From: Epiperipatus broadwayi | Taxonomy: Eukaryota; Onychophora; Udeonychophora; Euonychophora; Peripatidae | Length of the DNA: 64,000 nucleotides | Assembly: GCA_028023455.1 (NCBI GenBank) | Contig: JAQFVV010000151.1 | Coordinates: 2,789,097-2,853,096 of the forward strand | Reading direction: 5' to 3' | Part shown: positions 22,620-33,499 of the stretch, piece after piece | Layout of the letters: each line of letters begins with the position of its first letter | Numbering within the stretch: position 1 is the stretch's first letter | Program-made: the position numbers and the translations under genes | The notes under the pieces: model-generated | The model's input: only the letters and a program-made list of their open reading frames with translations | Databases searched by the model: none | What the model was told of the DNA's origin: nothing

Positions 22620-23140
22620 TAATAATTATCCAAATTAATAACCCCACCCCCACCATTATTAATTGAGAATAATCAATTTATTGATCAGGAGTTCATAAGT
22701 TTGAGTATTGGGAGTGATAGGGCTGGTACCATGATCTACAGACTTAGAACTCAACCCACCACTGCACTATATCAATAGTTTCATGCTTTAGCATTCCTCA
22801 GTGAGGTTCTAGGGTGATTTCAGACACTAGATCTAAAAATACTAACCCAAAGCCAGCATTTATCTACAAGGTATCTATTGAGTGGAAAATCTGAAATCTT
22901 CAGACACCTACATGTCTTCAAACCCAGATATCCAACTCAATTAACTATATAGGGCTGAGAAATCTTCAGCCAAAACATATATTAGTAGCCTTAGCAATAT
23001 AACATTGTTTAAGACTTAAAGTAAAAAACTACAAATATTCAATAAAATATTAAAGTCATATATCACATGACTTAATCTTTTTTTAAGCTTGTAAATAAAA
23101 AATATAGTAACTACTCTTTCTTATTGCATTGCCAAATGTA
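22620..23140. other. AT-rich non-coding stretch
   Basis: No gene is recognised. A B-box-like segment (AAGTTTGAGTATTG) lies near 22700. Confidence 0.35.
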
Positions 23141-23146
23141 TACCAT

Positions 23147-23368
23147 ATAAAATTAAATCATCCATGCACTTTACTACTGTTACACAATGCTTTATTTACC
23201 ACCCTCATTCTTCTTCAGAACTTTTATATCTCCTAACTTCAACTTCTAAATTAGTTGAAGTTAGGGGAAGTTTTGATTGCAGGAGCAATCAAAATTATAA
23301 ACTGTAGAAGAGGGTGGTAAATAAAGCATTGTGTAACAGTAGTAAAGTAGTGCGTGGATGATTTAATA
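23147..23368. repeat. Foldback element
   Basis: The left arm AAATCATCCATGCACTTTAC onward pairs with the right arm ending GTGCGTGGATGATTTAA. The arms share TGTTACACAATGCTTTATTT and run for about 60 bases before the centre. The left arm continues with CTTCTTCAGAAC, the same string found in the hammerhead-bearing foldbacks, but no GAAA partner is positioned correctly. Confidence 0.85.
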
Positions 23369-23369
23369 T

Positions 23370-23828
23370 TAAATGCTAAATAAAAAATAATGAGCATTGT
23401 GCTTAGAAAACATTTTATTATACAAAATACTATAAATCAAATTTGGAAAGAATAATAAAGTGAACGTTTCAACATAAGCTGAAGAAACTTATTAATAAAC
23501 ATGATCGATTACGTTATTTTGTAAATCCTATAAAATTTATTAAATTTATCAATTTTAATGTTTTTTTAAAACATGATCACGAAGCTGAAAATGATTGCTA
23601 TCATATAAAATTTGTTAAATTTACGAATTTTTGTTTTAGGGGGGGGGGTAGATGCAATAATGTATATTGAGATAGACTATATTGTTTATTTATTGTATTA
23701 ATACAGTCTTCTATTTGTATTTTTAAATACTTTAATGGAGGATTATCATGTTTAAAACAATTAAGTTGTGTTTTACAAATTGATGTTAGATATTTGGGAT
23801 GGAGAAAATCAATAACAAAAATGTTTTT
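23370..23828. other. AT-rich non-coding stretch
   Basis: Nothing recognisable beyond a run of G at 23639-23648. Confidence 0.35.
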
Positions 23829-23932
23829 GTCAAGCATTGGTGGTCGAGAGGTCAGCAGCTTTACAAGCAATTGTCCTCGGGTTAGCGGGTTCGCTTCCTG
23901 GCTGATGCTATCACACATGAGAAAAAAAAAAG
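23829..23932 (+). mobile_element. tRNA-Gly-derived short SINE
   Basis: It begins GTCAAGCATTGGTGGTCGAG, has the TTTACAA anticodon-loop variant, a duplicated-looking variable region (TCCTCGGGTTAGCGGG), B box GGTTCGCTTCCTGG and CACATGAG followed by A10. It belongs to the same subfamily as the copy at 52.3 kb. Confidence 0.85.
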
Positions 23933-24549
23933 TTTTTTAAAAAACAAATAAAAAATGTTAGTTACAATTTGCTAGTGAATTATAATAGATAGTATCCAGA
24001 ATAATAGTAAAGTGTTTTTATATAAATATTAGAGGAATGAGGGCTAAATTAAACAATATATATACGCAGTTTGTATTAAAAAAATAGCCTTTTTTTATTT
24101 GAAAATTGGTTAATATCAATGTATTAAAAGTGAGCAATAGAATCACATATAATACTTCTTATTTTCGAATTTCAAGAGCCTCAGAAATTATGTGATCATA
24201 GTAATCAAATTTATAACTGATTTTGGCAGGAGTGACATAGGTAGTCAAATATCGAAATACTTTATCAATAAGATATAATAAATTTACACTAATTGGTATC
24301 TTGCAACCTCACAGTAGCTTTGGGGGGGGGGGATACAGGTGAATCAATTCAATATGCACACCATTACACTATACAAATTATAGATTAGACATTTATAGGT
24401 CAAATAGAACACAATGTTAAAAAAAGAGGTGAGTACAGTAGTATACGTAGTTTTTATTATATAAAAAAACATTTTAAAGAGGAAATTACATACATCTTTA
24501 TATAAATTAATACACTATACAGGGTTAAACCTGCATATATATATATATG

Positions 24550-24845
24550 TAATGTATCAAATTTTCAATGAAATGGAAGGCTGAAGAGTTGTGGGTTGGA
24601 GTAGTTTGAAGCCTGTCCATTAAAATATGAAGATTGGCTATCTTAATATAAAGCTGAGCACTGATTGTATATATATGTGGAGATGATAATCTGGACCAAC
24701 TTATGAGTGCTTGTTTAGCATGAAATATGTATATTGGTGATTATTTATTTTTTCAACATATGTGTGATCAGGTGGGTCAGCAATATGAGATGACATGGAG
24801 AGTTGAGAATCATATGAAAGTCTGAGTTTGAATCCTGCATAAATC
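24550..24845 (+). repeat. R1 repeat family copy
   Basis: It starts near AATGTATCAAATTTTCAATG and continues GAAGCCTGTCCATTAAAAT, ACTTATGAGTGCTTGTTTAG and ends GAGTTTGAATCCTGCAT, a tRNA-like B box. Just upstream, 24511-24540 (ACTATACAGGGTTAAACCTGC) is the inverse of the sequence that follows the R1 copy at 35.9 kb. Confidence 0.75.
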
Positions 24846-25047
24846 TTTATAATAATTAAAAAAATAATGATTGATCTTATTTAATCTTACAGGTGTTCAT
24901 ATTTTTTGACATCCCTTAGTGGCTGCTTAATTGAATTCCAATTATTAATAAGTAACATATATTTAATTTTATTACTTCAAATATGTGAATATGATTACAT
25001 AAATCCGTGACATTATCATATTTTTATTTACTGTATAATGTAGATAT

Positions 25048-25575
25048 ATGATAATTATTAAAATTGTAATTCATAAAATAAAAACTAGATGTAGTAAGGA
25101 ATGGGATAAAAGAATAGATTTATTAATAACGACTAGGGAGTTAGAGAGATGGAGAAATAGTATGGAGAGTAAAAAGAGTTTATATATATGTAAAAATAAA
25201 CAGAATATTAGGTGTGAGTTAATATATGATAATAGTAAGGAAAGTAGTTTATTATTTAAGGCTCGAATGGGATCTTTAGCTACAAGAGAATATACATGTA
25301 AATGGAAAAAAATGGTTGATTTATTTTGTAAATTATGTAAGGAAGGAATAGAAAATATTAGGCATTTGTTAATTGAATGTAAATGCTTGAAAACAGAAAA
25401 GGTACAAATAATGAAGTTATGGAAGAATAAATATGAAAAAAGTGATTATACAGAAAGTGAATTATTGGTTTTTATGCTGGGTTTGGGAAAAGATAAGGGG
25501 GATTTAGATATAAAGGTTATAGAGTTGACAAAGATTATGTTGTGGAAATGGGATAGAGCAGATTATGGGTAAATT
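25048..25575 (+). pseudogene. Non-LTR retrotransposon C-terminal fragment
   Basis: A 174-codon open frame. Its central part has FCKLCKEG...IRHLLIECKCL, a Cys-x2-Cys-x8-His-x4-Cys knuckle of the type at the C-terminus of many LINE ORF2 proteins, preceded by the usual R-x-G-x-L-stretch (FKARMGSLATREY). It ends in a stop at 25570-25572. There is no reverse transcriptase upstream; an R1 repeat lies there instead. The ATG is probably not a real start. It could be mistaken for a host zinc-binding gene, but the pattern and the strong A/G codon bias favour a LINE 3' end. Confidence 0.6.
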
Positions 25576-25579
25576 TAGA

Positions 25580-26070
25580 GTGGGGAATGGAAAATAAAGT
25601 GGCTAACAGGTTTATCTGGGCATAATTGCTGAGATATTCTTGACTTCATTTAAGGAGAAGCCATAATACATCACTTCACATCAATTAACATTTCCATATG
25701 TAATAGATATCTATAGAAAGAACTATGTTATTCAGAAGAAAAAAATTATTTAAGATATAAAAACACTTCCATTTACACTCCAGTTATGCTTAATGAGGGT
25801 ATATGAGTTTAGATCACAGTGATAAAATAAATAATTTAAAAATATGAAACAAAAAAGTCTACCAAGAACTAGCAAAATAACAAATTTAAAAACCAAAACA
25901 ATATAAATGTACGAGATTGCTATTTACATGATAAATATGTGATTATATTAAAGGCATTATTTAAATTTTTTGAATGTCATTATAAATACAATGAATAAAA
26001 TATTTGGGAAATTTAATTTCTTTTTAGTGGTGTTTGGAGTAATATTTTAACTAAATACAAGAATAAAATT
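25580..26070. other. AT-rich non-coding stretch
   Basis: No gene or repeat family is recognised. Confidence 0.35.
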
Positions 26071-26074
26071 AATT

Positions 26075-26425
26075 AGCGGGGATTTGAACACAGACCTTCA
26101 AGCTCCCTTAAGCTATTCTCTTTAGCTTATATGACTGATATGCATGACCACATACATCTCTAATATGCATATTTCATGCAGAATCAGCAACATCAGATGC
26201 TCCAGATCATCATCTCCCACATATATATACAATCAGTACTCAGTTTATACTAAGATAGCAAATCTTCAAACTTTAATGGACATTTCCCCACCCTCCTCAG
26301 TCATCTATATTATTGAAAATCTGATGATGGAATACTCAAAACCCTTGTTGATGCCAGTATTGTTGTCATATCCACATTGACCTTAAGTCACTCTAACCCC
26401 TCATATATAGGACCTTAATATATCC
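26075..26425 (-). repeat. R1 repeat family copy, inverted
   Basis: On the plus strand it opens with GCGGGGATTTGAACACAG (the inverse of the R1 B-box end) and runs through CATATTTCATGCAGAATCAG and GAAAATCTGATGATGGAATA. A second, truncated end (GGGGATTTGAACCCATACTT) lies at 26522-26580. Confidence 0.7.
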
Positions 26426-26610
26426 ATTTAAATACATAGGAATGGGCAGAATTCAAGCTGAATCTGTAATATTTGAATACAAGTGTAATGTTTGAAGTAA
26501 ACTTTAGATGTAATTAATTAGAGGGGATTTGAACCCATACTTTCAAGCTCCCTTCAGCTACCCACTCCATCTTATATAAAGTACAACATAATAATAGTAC
26601 ATATAAATAC

Positions 26611-26826
26611 AACAGGGTTAAAAATAAAAATGAAGAAACATCGATCTTCTGGGACCACCAAGCAGCTACAGGCCAAGTATTTGAACCCAGTTCTGCCCAA
26701 ATAATTTACACAGAGAAGAGTAATGCCAAAAAAAAAGTCAAAGAAGCTTTTTACATAGCAAATAACCTCAGTGCCATTAATAGAAGAGAGGCATGCTTTG
26801 CTCTCTCCAAACAATGGACTAACTAA
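26611..26826 (+). pseudogene. Penelope-like GIY-YIG endonuclease C-terminus
   Basis: The plus-strand frame ending in TAA at 26824-26826 encodes WDHQAATGQVFEPSSAQ, KKVKEAFYIANN, INRREACF and ALSKQW. It aligns with the fragment at 11503-11682, keeping the catalytic Glu (KEAFYI) and the Asn-Arg pair that are typical of the C-terminal half of Penelope GIY-YIG nucleases. The GIY-YIG signature half is absent, so it is a 5'-truncated fragment. The minus-strand frame over the same bases is a shadow. Confidence 0.7.
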
Positions 26827-27344
26827 TTAAAAATTCGAGTTCATTTGCATATGTATACAATAAATTTCAACAGTCTTCATTCGTAAAGCTATGAGTATGA
26901 GATTTGAATACTAAATCTTGAAAGCGCAAAGCAGGCATATTCAACATTATATTATAATTACAGCTTTAAACAATGCATATTTAAATGAAATTAAATTAAA
27001 ATAATTTGAAAATTAGAAATGATTGTTTCCGATTGTTTTAAATATTTGAGCTTTATGATTTACACTTGTAATTTAATATTTGTGCATTTGGTTGAAAATA
27101 CAACTTTTGAAACAACTTAATTGGTGATATTAAAAATGAAATATATTCCATTAAACTGGCAAACCATAAAAACAATAAAGCAGAGAAAATATCATTGCCA
27201 TAAATGAAAAATAATAACCATTTTAAAAATTATTAATTTTAAAGACAACTTTATCTTTCTTATTGCATTGCCAAATTTATATAATATTAATATCATCTAT
27301 ATTCTTTATTACTTTTTACAATGCTTTTTTACAATCCACTATTG

Positions 27345-27380
27345 ACAGTTTCGGTTACTCCAGCAATCTTCTTCAGAACT
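27345..27380 (-). ncRNA. Hammerhead-ribozyme-like core, left arm
   Basis: On the minus strand CTGAAGA (27370-27376) precedes a hairpin GATTGC...GTAACC and GAAAC (GAAA at 27349-27352). Stem II has one A-C mismatch here, unlike the right arm, so this copy is slightly decayed. Confidence 0.45.
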
Positions 27381-27495
27381 TCTACTTATATTTTCAAATC
27401 TTAACTTCTATCCATTTTTTTTTTTTTTTAAAAAAAAAACAACTAAATTTAAAAGTTTAACTAGATAGAAGTTAAGATTTGAAAATATAAGTAAA

Positions 27496-27532
27496 AGTTC
27501 TGAAGAAGATTGCTGGGGTAATCGAAACTGTC
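27496..27532 (+). ncRNA. Hammerhead-ribozyme-like core, right arm
   Basis: CTGAAGA (27500-27506), stem II GATTGC/GTAATC with loop TGGG (27508-27523), then GAAAC (GAAA 27524-27527). Relative to the 11-kb and 15-kb cores, stem II has changed from GACT/AGTC to GATT/AATC, a compensatory change that keeps the pairing. No stem III partner was found. Confidence 0.55.
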
Positions 27533-27604
27533 AATAGTGGATTATAAAAAAGCATTATAAAAGGTAATGATGAATATAGATGATATTAATATTATATTAA
27601 TTTT

Positions 27605-28335
27605 AAATATATTCATAAATTATTGAATTTTGATATGTTTTAAAATAGGAATTTTGTGAATAGGTTTAAATTAATTTATTCAAAATTACAGTAAAAATAA
27701 TACATTGCAGTATTTATCGATCATATTTCATGCATTCTTATAATGAGGATTTATAAATTTATTTTTAATCCAAGATTCATCTATAAAAGCATAATTTTAA
27801 GAAAAGTCTTTCATTTCTAACTAAATAAATATTAGATTATCTAATAATTTGTTTTCACATATTAATTTAATAATGTTGATATATAAAAAAATTTAAGAAA
27901 CTATTAGCCCTAGAAAGAAAACTTATTTCATGGATTCATTATCTTAGAATTACCTTTTCTTTTGAACAAATAAAGCCACGTTAATTTTTGTTTTATCCTT
28001 TTTTTGTTTTGTTTTGCTGTCATATATTTGTCATTCAAATCACTATTATCATTTTGGTTAACCGTTCAATTATTTGTCAGAAAATGGTTATCTAACTATT
28101 TTTAGCTGATAAAATAAAGAATATAAAAGCTTACCAAACAACATTTAACTAATCTGTTAAACAATGACTTCTTTTTACTTTTCTTGAGATATACCTTAAA
28201 CTCTGCTTGTCTATTTTATCTTCTATTTCATCTCTATATACCCTTGGGCATTTTTTTCTTCTTTTTATCAGTTATATATGTCAAATTATCATCTGTCAAA
28301 GATTAATTATCATACATCCTTTTTAAGACTTTACT
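27605..28335. other. AT-rich non-coding stretch
   Basis: No exon, RNA gene or repeat family is recognised. Confidence 0.35.
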
Positions 28336-28337
28336 AC

Positions 28338-28466
28338 AATAATAAATGAATTGTCAAGTGTTGGTGGCCTAGTGGTTAGCATAGCTGCCTTCCAAGCAGC
28401 TGACCTGGGTTCGCTTCCCAATCAGTGCGTTTGACATATGAAAATAATAATAATAATAAATGAATT
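28338..28466 (+). mobile_element. tRNA-Gly(TCC)-derived SINE with 15-bp TSD
   Basis: It is flanked by AATAATAAATGAATT at 28338-28352 and 28452-28466. This is the copy closest to a true tRNA: TGTTGGTGGCCTAGTGGTTA, then GCATAGCTGCCTTCCAAGCA with anticodon TCC, then box B GGGTTCGCTTCCC. It matches the general eukaryotic tRNA-Gly(TCC) pattern in D-arm, anticodon arm and T-arm, and therefore identifies the parent tRNA. The acceptor stem is extended by GTCAA/TTTGAC. Confidence 0.93.
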
Positions 28467-29205
28467 CATTTTAACATATTCTAAACAAAAATAGGAAGTA
28501 AATCAGTCAAAGTAAAAATACTAATAATAGAATGCAATTATGTTTGGAAAGTAACCAAATCAATGTTGTTAAATACAAGGATACTCTCACCCTAGCCACA
28601 AGGGACAGACTTTAAGAATCCGATCTGTGCTAGTAAAATTTATTAATTATTAAATAATAGAATAGTTTATTGCACAGAAATTCGTAAAAATTTGAATACT
28701 GGAAATGGTAGAGTTGGGTTATGATCCATGGATATTGAGCTCCAGAATTTCTCATGCACCAAAACCATATGTAGCAATCAACCAAAGTGAATAATGTATA
28801 ATGGTAATGGTATGCTTTGTCAGAAAGCAGGGGGAATAAAATGGTGGCTGGTCCATAGCACTGTAGCGCTTCAGCAACCCCAGAAAAATAAAATAATGCT
28901 TGAAAATATCAACAATATAACAATCATTCAATATTTTGCATAATTATTGTGCAAATATAACTAATCAGCCCTCTTTTTAAAAAAGAATTATTTTAAGCGA
29001 TGCTTGAAATTCTATTCACAGACGCAGCTAATTATGATAATGCTAGAAACATCATTCATATTCGATGAATTTCAGCAAATTCCGCATAGATTTGTTTGCT
29101 TTTATCAACCCCATAACTAGCACTATTAGAGCTGCTGCTGCCGTAACGTCAATAATTAGTTATGTGGTATGTTTATCTATTCTGTTTTCCCTTCAGAGTG
29201 AATAA

Positions 29206-29302
29206 TTTTTTTTTTCATGTGTCAAAGCATCGGCCGGGAAGCGAACCCGGGACAACTGCTTGTAAGGCAGCTGTGCTAACCACTCGTCCATCAACGCTTA
29301 AC
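29206..29302 (-). mobile_element. tRNA-Gly-derived short SINE
   Basis: A minus-strand copy with its poly-A tail as a T-run at 29206-29215. Box B (GGGTTCGCTTCCCGGCCGAT) and an anticodon arm with loop CTTACAA are intact; the variable region is short, as in a normal tRNA. It ends TTAAGCGTTGATGG. Confidence 0.85.
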
Positions 29303-29470
29303 TAATATTTTATTGTTTTCATTTAGGATGAGCAATAAATATTGGTGTTTTTTTTTAATTAACATTTATAAACTAATATATAAATATTTATTACGGAAAA
29401 ATGTAAAATAATAAAAAATATTATTTTAAATATTTATTATTGTGATTGATAGTCTTAAATATCCAATTGA

Positions 29471-29520
29471 CGTTAAGCGTTGGTAGCCGAGAGGTCAGCG
29501 CAGCCGCCTAAGAAAAAAAA
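29471..29520 (+). mobile_element. 5' half of a SINE joined to an A-run
   Basis: It starts CGTTAAGCGTTGGTAGCCGA and stops inside the anticodon arm (GCAGCCGCC), then continues as TAAGAAAAAAAAAGG directly into a hAT-type fragment. It looks like a tRNA-half-sized SINE piece with its own A-tail or a breakpoint within the anticodon arm. Confidence 0.65.
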
Positions 29521-29521
29521 A

Positions 29522-29734
29522 GGAAAAATCGATATTATTTATCAAACAGCAATTCATAAAAACAAAAAATATGTTAGATCTTTTAACAATGATTGGTATG
29601 AAAAAGTAAAATTAAATTATGTGGTTGAGAAATTAGAAATGCTGTTTTGTGTTCCTTGTTTGCTTATTGGCGGCGATGCAATAATGAAGCATCCCTGCTT
29701 AAAAAAATCACAGGTCGCCACTGAAGAATAAGGC
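29522..29734 (+). pseudogene. TTF-type zinc-finger (hAT transposon) fragment
   Basis: The open frame encodes YVRSFNNDWYEKVKLNY followed by FCVPCLLIGGDA. This is the R-x-F-x3-W ... F-C-x2-C pattern of TTF-type zinc fingers found at the N-terminus of many hAT-family transposases and of ZMYM/TTF-related proteins. It stops at 29729-29731 and lacks the His ligands region and transposase core. The in-frame upstream ATG is inside the SINE half and is unlikely to be a true start. Confidence 0.5.
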
Positions 29735-29739
29735 TAAAT

Positions 29740-31060
29740 GATAACACTTAATCGTCATTGGTGGTAGAGGGGCATCTCTTACTACTTTTTAATGCTATTA
29801 TTTTAGTATCCCCATATTTAGATTACATCGTGAGCTAAAGAATACATTATCGTTCAAATGTGAAGAAATCGCATAACGTTTTTCTCAACACATCTCATTT
29901 AATAAAAATCTTTCAATCTTTGTTTCTTATGACAATAACAATAAACGAACATAGTTATTAAAACAGGCAAAACTCTCCATACTGTAATGTGCTAGCATAA
30001 GAAATAGTGATCATGTGATATTTAGCAGTAACAAAATAAAAGGAACGGTGTATCAGTCAAAGTGAATAATGAACAATATCGTGATATTATAGCGCTGGCG
30101 TGTCATGTGGAAATATATATAATAAAAGAAATTCCTTTATTGAAAGAGATAATTGATTTCGCGAAAATATAATAATAAAATTGATATAATATTCTAGATA
30201 CGTGTTTTAACACAATATTTATGCAAAAAATTTAAATCGTTTCGTAATGATAATAAAATATTAGTATTAAGTATTCAATTTATATACGTATCATAAATAA
30301 TGGTTTATTTATTTCATTAACTTTAATACAATAGATATCTATTAAGTATTTGGTATGTAGCCAACGAAAATACAATCATATACTTTAATTTTATTACGAT
30401 CCGAATTAGATATGATTCATTATAAGATGATACTTGTCTGTAAATAGATAAAACAAGAAGCTATTAAATAGTCCTGATAAGCAAGTCTTTCTAACAGCTT
30501 TCATTGAGAAGTAATGAAGGAAGGCTTTGACATGCTTTCCAATTGCCACACGAGTGACGTGACTGTGTAAGAATTTTTCCATTCTTGCTGTATTCTCTAG
30601 CTAACAATAGAAAGATACTCATATACCAACCACTATTAGGGATAGTTGGCTATAGGCGTCTGAAATAAAAATTCTAAGCCGGATTGGAAAAATTGCTATT
30701 AATTTGGGAAAACAAATTTGTAATTTACCATATAAAAATAAATTAGAGAAAAAACCCACAGCAGTTGTAAATCCCTCTTTCTCTTATTTATAAATACTGA
30801 AATTATTTAGTTAATAATATCCATTTAGGATCTGAGATATGGAATAGGTAGGATAGGAACATTGTATTAAAATTACAAAGGATTGTAATCTTACCCTGAC
30901 CCAAGTCTGATTAAATATTTAAAACAATCTAGAACATATCTCAAAAATGTTTATCAAATATTGAATAAAAATTTCAAAAGTGATCTTTAATTTCTATAAT
31001 AAATAAATTAATTTGTACAAACAAATTACCCCCCTACCAGTAAATACATATAAATTAATA
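29740..31060. other. Non-coding stretch with a B11 end
   Basis: About 29958-30030 holds one end of a B11 repeat (AACAGGCAAAACTCTCCATA, then GAAATAGTGATCATGTGATA). CRE-like TGACGT occurs in GAGTGACGTGACTG near 30555. No exon is supported. Confidence 0.4.
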
Positions 31061-31069
31061 TGGGGTAAT

Positions 31070-31445
31070 TGCAGTAGCAACTCTCCATACAGTAGTGCCA
31101 TCTAGTGCAAGCCACAGTAATCAATGAATACTGTACTAGGTTTGTACATCCAAATTCCTATTAGTACTTACTCATCCTAATATTCCCAAACTAGTTTACA
31201 GCTTATGACTTTCATCATTGAAAGTCCTTGGGTCTGAGAGCACTGGAGCTAGATTGTTGATCTAATACAACCTTCTAACCGCCATCTTTTATCTTTTTGG
31301 TTAACTTAAAGCTATGAGCCTGAACTGAAAACACAATGTCTTCAATACAAGCTAATTTGCTTGTATAATCATGTAGATCTGAACCCAGTTCAGTATCTAT
31401 ATATTTCAGTGATCACATGATGATATAAGGTTACTTGAAGAGAGC
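31070..31445 (-). repeat. B11 repeat family copy, inverted
   Basis: On the plus strand it begins CAACTCTCCATACAGTAGTG and passes through TACTCATCCTAATATTCCC and GGTCTGAGAGCACTGGAGC to end near CAGTGATCACATGATG. It is diverged and longer than the 34.3-kb copy. Confidence 0.7.
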
Positions 31446-31959
31446 TGTCTGGAGGTTAATATGGCAGCAAGAAATAATATGCAATAACTTTTGACAGAAT
31501 CTAATATGAGAATAAAAACTCAACAGTTCATCATCAGAAAAATCTACATAATAAATATACAAACAGTAATAAATAATCATCAATAGTCATCCTTTGTGAT
31601 TAGGTTTGGAAGAGATATATTATAAAATGTAAGCATATACAAATCATGAAACGTAATATAGAAACAAAATCAATATTTTTTTTATTGCATATAGTGTCAA
31701 TAATAACTATCTAAGACTAATCATGAATCAAAAATGCTGGGATCATTATATCAATGCTGATTACCAATGTTTAAAATCATAAATAATTTTGACGAGAATT
31801 CTATAGATGTCCACCACCACCCCATGTACCATTATGTCCAAATATCTTACGTTAACAATCACTCTGCTGAACACATATAAGCAATGAAAACACACAAAGT
31901 TTATCTATTTCAATATTAAATAATGGTACTTATATATTATCCTGTCTCGCAACCTTGGC

Positions 31960-32720
31960 AGCCATTTATTTTTAATTATACAGTTTCAGAGACCTACAAA
32001 AAATCTTCAAAACGGCTGAGAATAGGTTATATTTAATATTTACAATTTTTTTTTTTTTTTTAAAAAAAAGAAATTTCTGCAAAAATTAATTATATTTCTA
32101 CTTTATTATTTTTGTATTAAGTCAATTTATTAATATAAAAATAAAAAATATTTAAGAAATGTGAAGTATCATATCGTACCCATTAACACAGACTTTTCAA
32201 GAGAAAATGAGTCCATAACATTGGAAATACTCTACTGCATGCTGTTCTGATAAAGGAAGATCTCAAACTTTTATCATGCTGAATGTAAATATACTATGAT
32301 GCTCAGACTATGTCAGCATTTACATGTTATAATATAAATTTATTTAAACGCACATTGATTACGTAAGTAATATTAACTAAGGCTGTAACCTCACGAGTAT
32401 TAATGTGTAATAAAAAATGTGGACTTAATCAGTGAAGTATTGAATAGCTTCACGCTTTCAGATCTAACCGCTTCAGCCTCACCTATTTAAATAGAAAGTA
32501 GGTTGAAGTAAAGAAGGGTTTCTGCTCTTTTCTTCCAAGCATAAGCTTGTGGTTAAGACCTGTAGAGGTCTCTAATATCGCATTTTTACATGCATATTCT
32601 TGAGGTTACAGCCTTAGTAAATATGTTATAATATAAAAAAATTATAAAAAACCCAGATAAACATTCTGAAAGGAATTTATAACTGATTTATTAATTTTTT
32701 ACACTTAACTAACACATTTG
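31960..32720. repeat. Composite foldback region
   Basis: 31960-32200 repeats the 3.9-4.2 kb foldback segment (AAAAATTAATTA, TTAAGTCAATTTATTAATAT, AAGTATCATATCGT). Inside, 32375-32420 (AAGGCTGTAACCTCACGAGT) is inverted relative to 32585-32615 (TTGAGGTTACAGCCTTAG). No coding sequence. Confidence 0.6.
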
Positions 32721-32889
32721 ATAAAATAAAATTGTCAACAAAAAACAACAACAAATATTTGTATGCGCATGAAACTCTGTAATTAAAAAAAAAAAGTTGC
32801 TAATCTTGGGAGACTTAAAATAATGATTAGTAAATTTATTAATCAATTAGTAATAACAATTTTAAAAAAAGGTCTGATAGATACTCTCC

Positions 32890-33498
32890 AATACAAATAG
32901 CACATGATCACCATTTCTTATGCTTGCTCATAACTGTTATTAAAACAGGACTTGCACTGAGTGACACTACTGTACTGGCATCCATTGATTACTCTAGCTT
33001 GCACTGAGTGGCACTACTGTATGGAGAGTTTTGCTTGTTTTAATAACAGTTATGAGCAAGCATAAGAAATAGTAATCATGTGATGTTTGGTGGTTTAATA
33101 CCAATCCTGCCTAGTAGGATAGTAGTGGCTATGATTATTAAAATACCAAAATGTATGGTTACTGAAATGAGTTCAGAACTATATGACTACATAAGCTAAT
33201 GAGTTTAGATTGAAAATATTATTGTGTTTTCAATTTTATTCTCATAGCTTTGTAGTTAAGTGAGATAAAAGGTAGCTGCTGGAGGGTTGCATTAGATACT
33301 AAGATCTAGGTGTGGTGCTCTCAGATCCAAGGCTCCTCACTGACAAAGGCCACAAGCCAGAAACTAGTCTGGGGATATTGGATGAGTAAGCACTAGATAG
33401 GGATTTTATGCACAAGCCTTCTGACATCCATTGATTATTCTGGCTTGCACTGAGTGGCACTACTATATGGACAGTTTTGCCTGTTTTAATACAAATAG
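32890..33498 (+). mobile_element. Composite B11 element with foldback head and 11-bp TSD
   Basis: It is flanked by AATACAAATAG at 32890-32900 and 33488-33498. The first part is a near-perfect foldback: the left arm 32900-32947 (CACATGATCACCATTTCTTA, TGCTTGCTCATAACTGTTAT) and right arm 33035-33084 differ at about three positions. The loop holds two tandem copies of GCACTGAGTG-CACTACTGTA. The second part (about 33290-33487) is a standard B11 body ending GGACAGTTTTGCCTGTTTTA. No protein is encoded. Confidence 0.85.
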
Positions 33499-33499
33499 A

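Larger units (their letters stand above)
27245..27600. repeat. Foldback carrying two hammerhead-like cores
   Basis: The left arm (about 27285-27415) is inverted relative to the right arm (about 27465-27590) over more than 115 bases, sharing TACAATGCTTTTTTACAATC and GAACTTCTACTTATATTTTC on the left. The loop is a T-run followed by an A-run. Both arms include the string TTTCGGTTACTCC / GGGGTAATCGAAAC next to CTTCTTCAGAAC. The outer ends lie in AT-rich sequence with no clear target duplication. Confidence 0.85.

Noticed and set aside
26572-26814. Minus-strand 80-codon frame
   Set aside because: It is antisense to the Penelope endonuclease fragment, which accounts for the open frame.
28353-28440. 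Functional tRNA-Gly gene
   Set aside because: The body matches tRNA-Gly(TCC), but it has an A-rich tail, target duplications, an extended stem and many sister copies, so it is a SINE.
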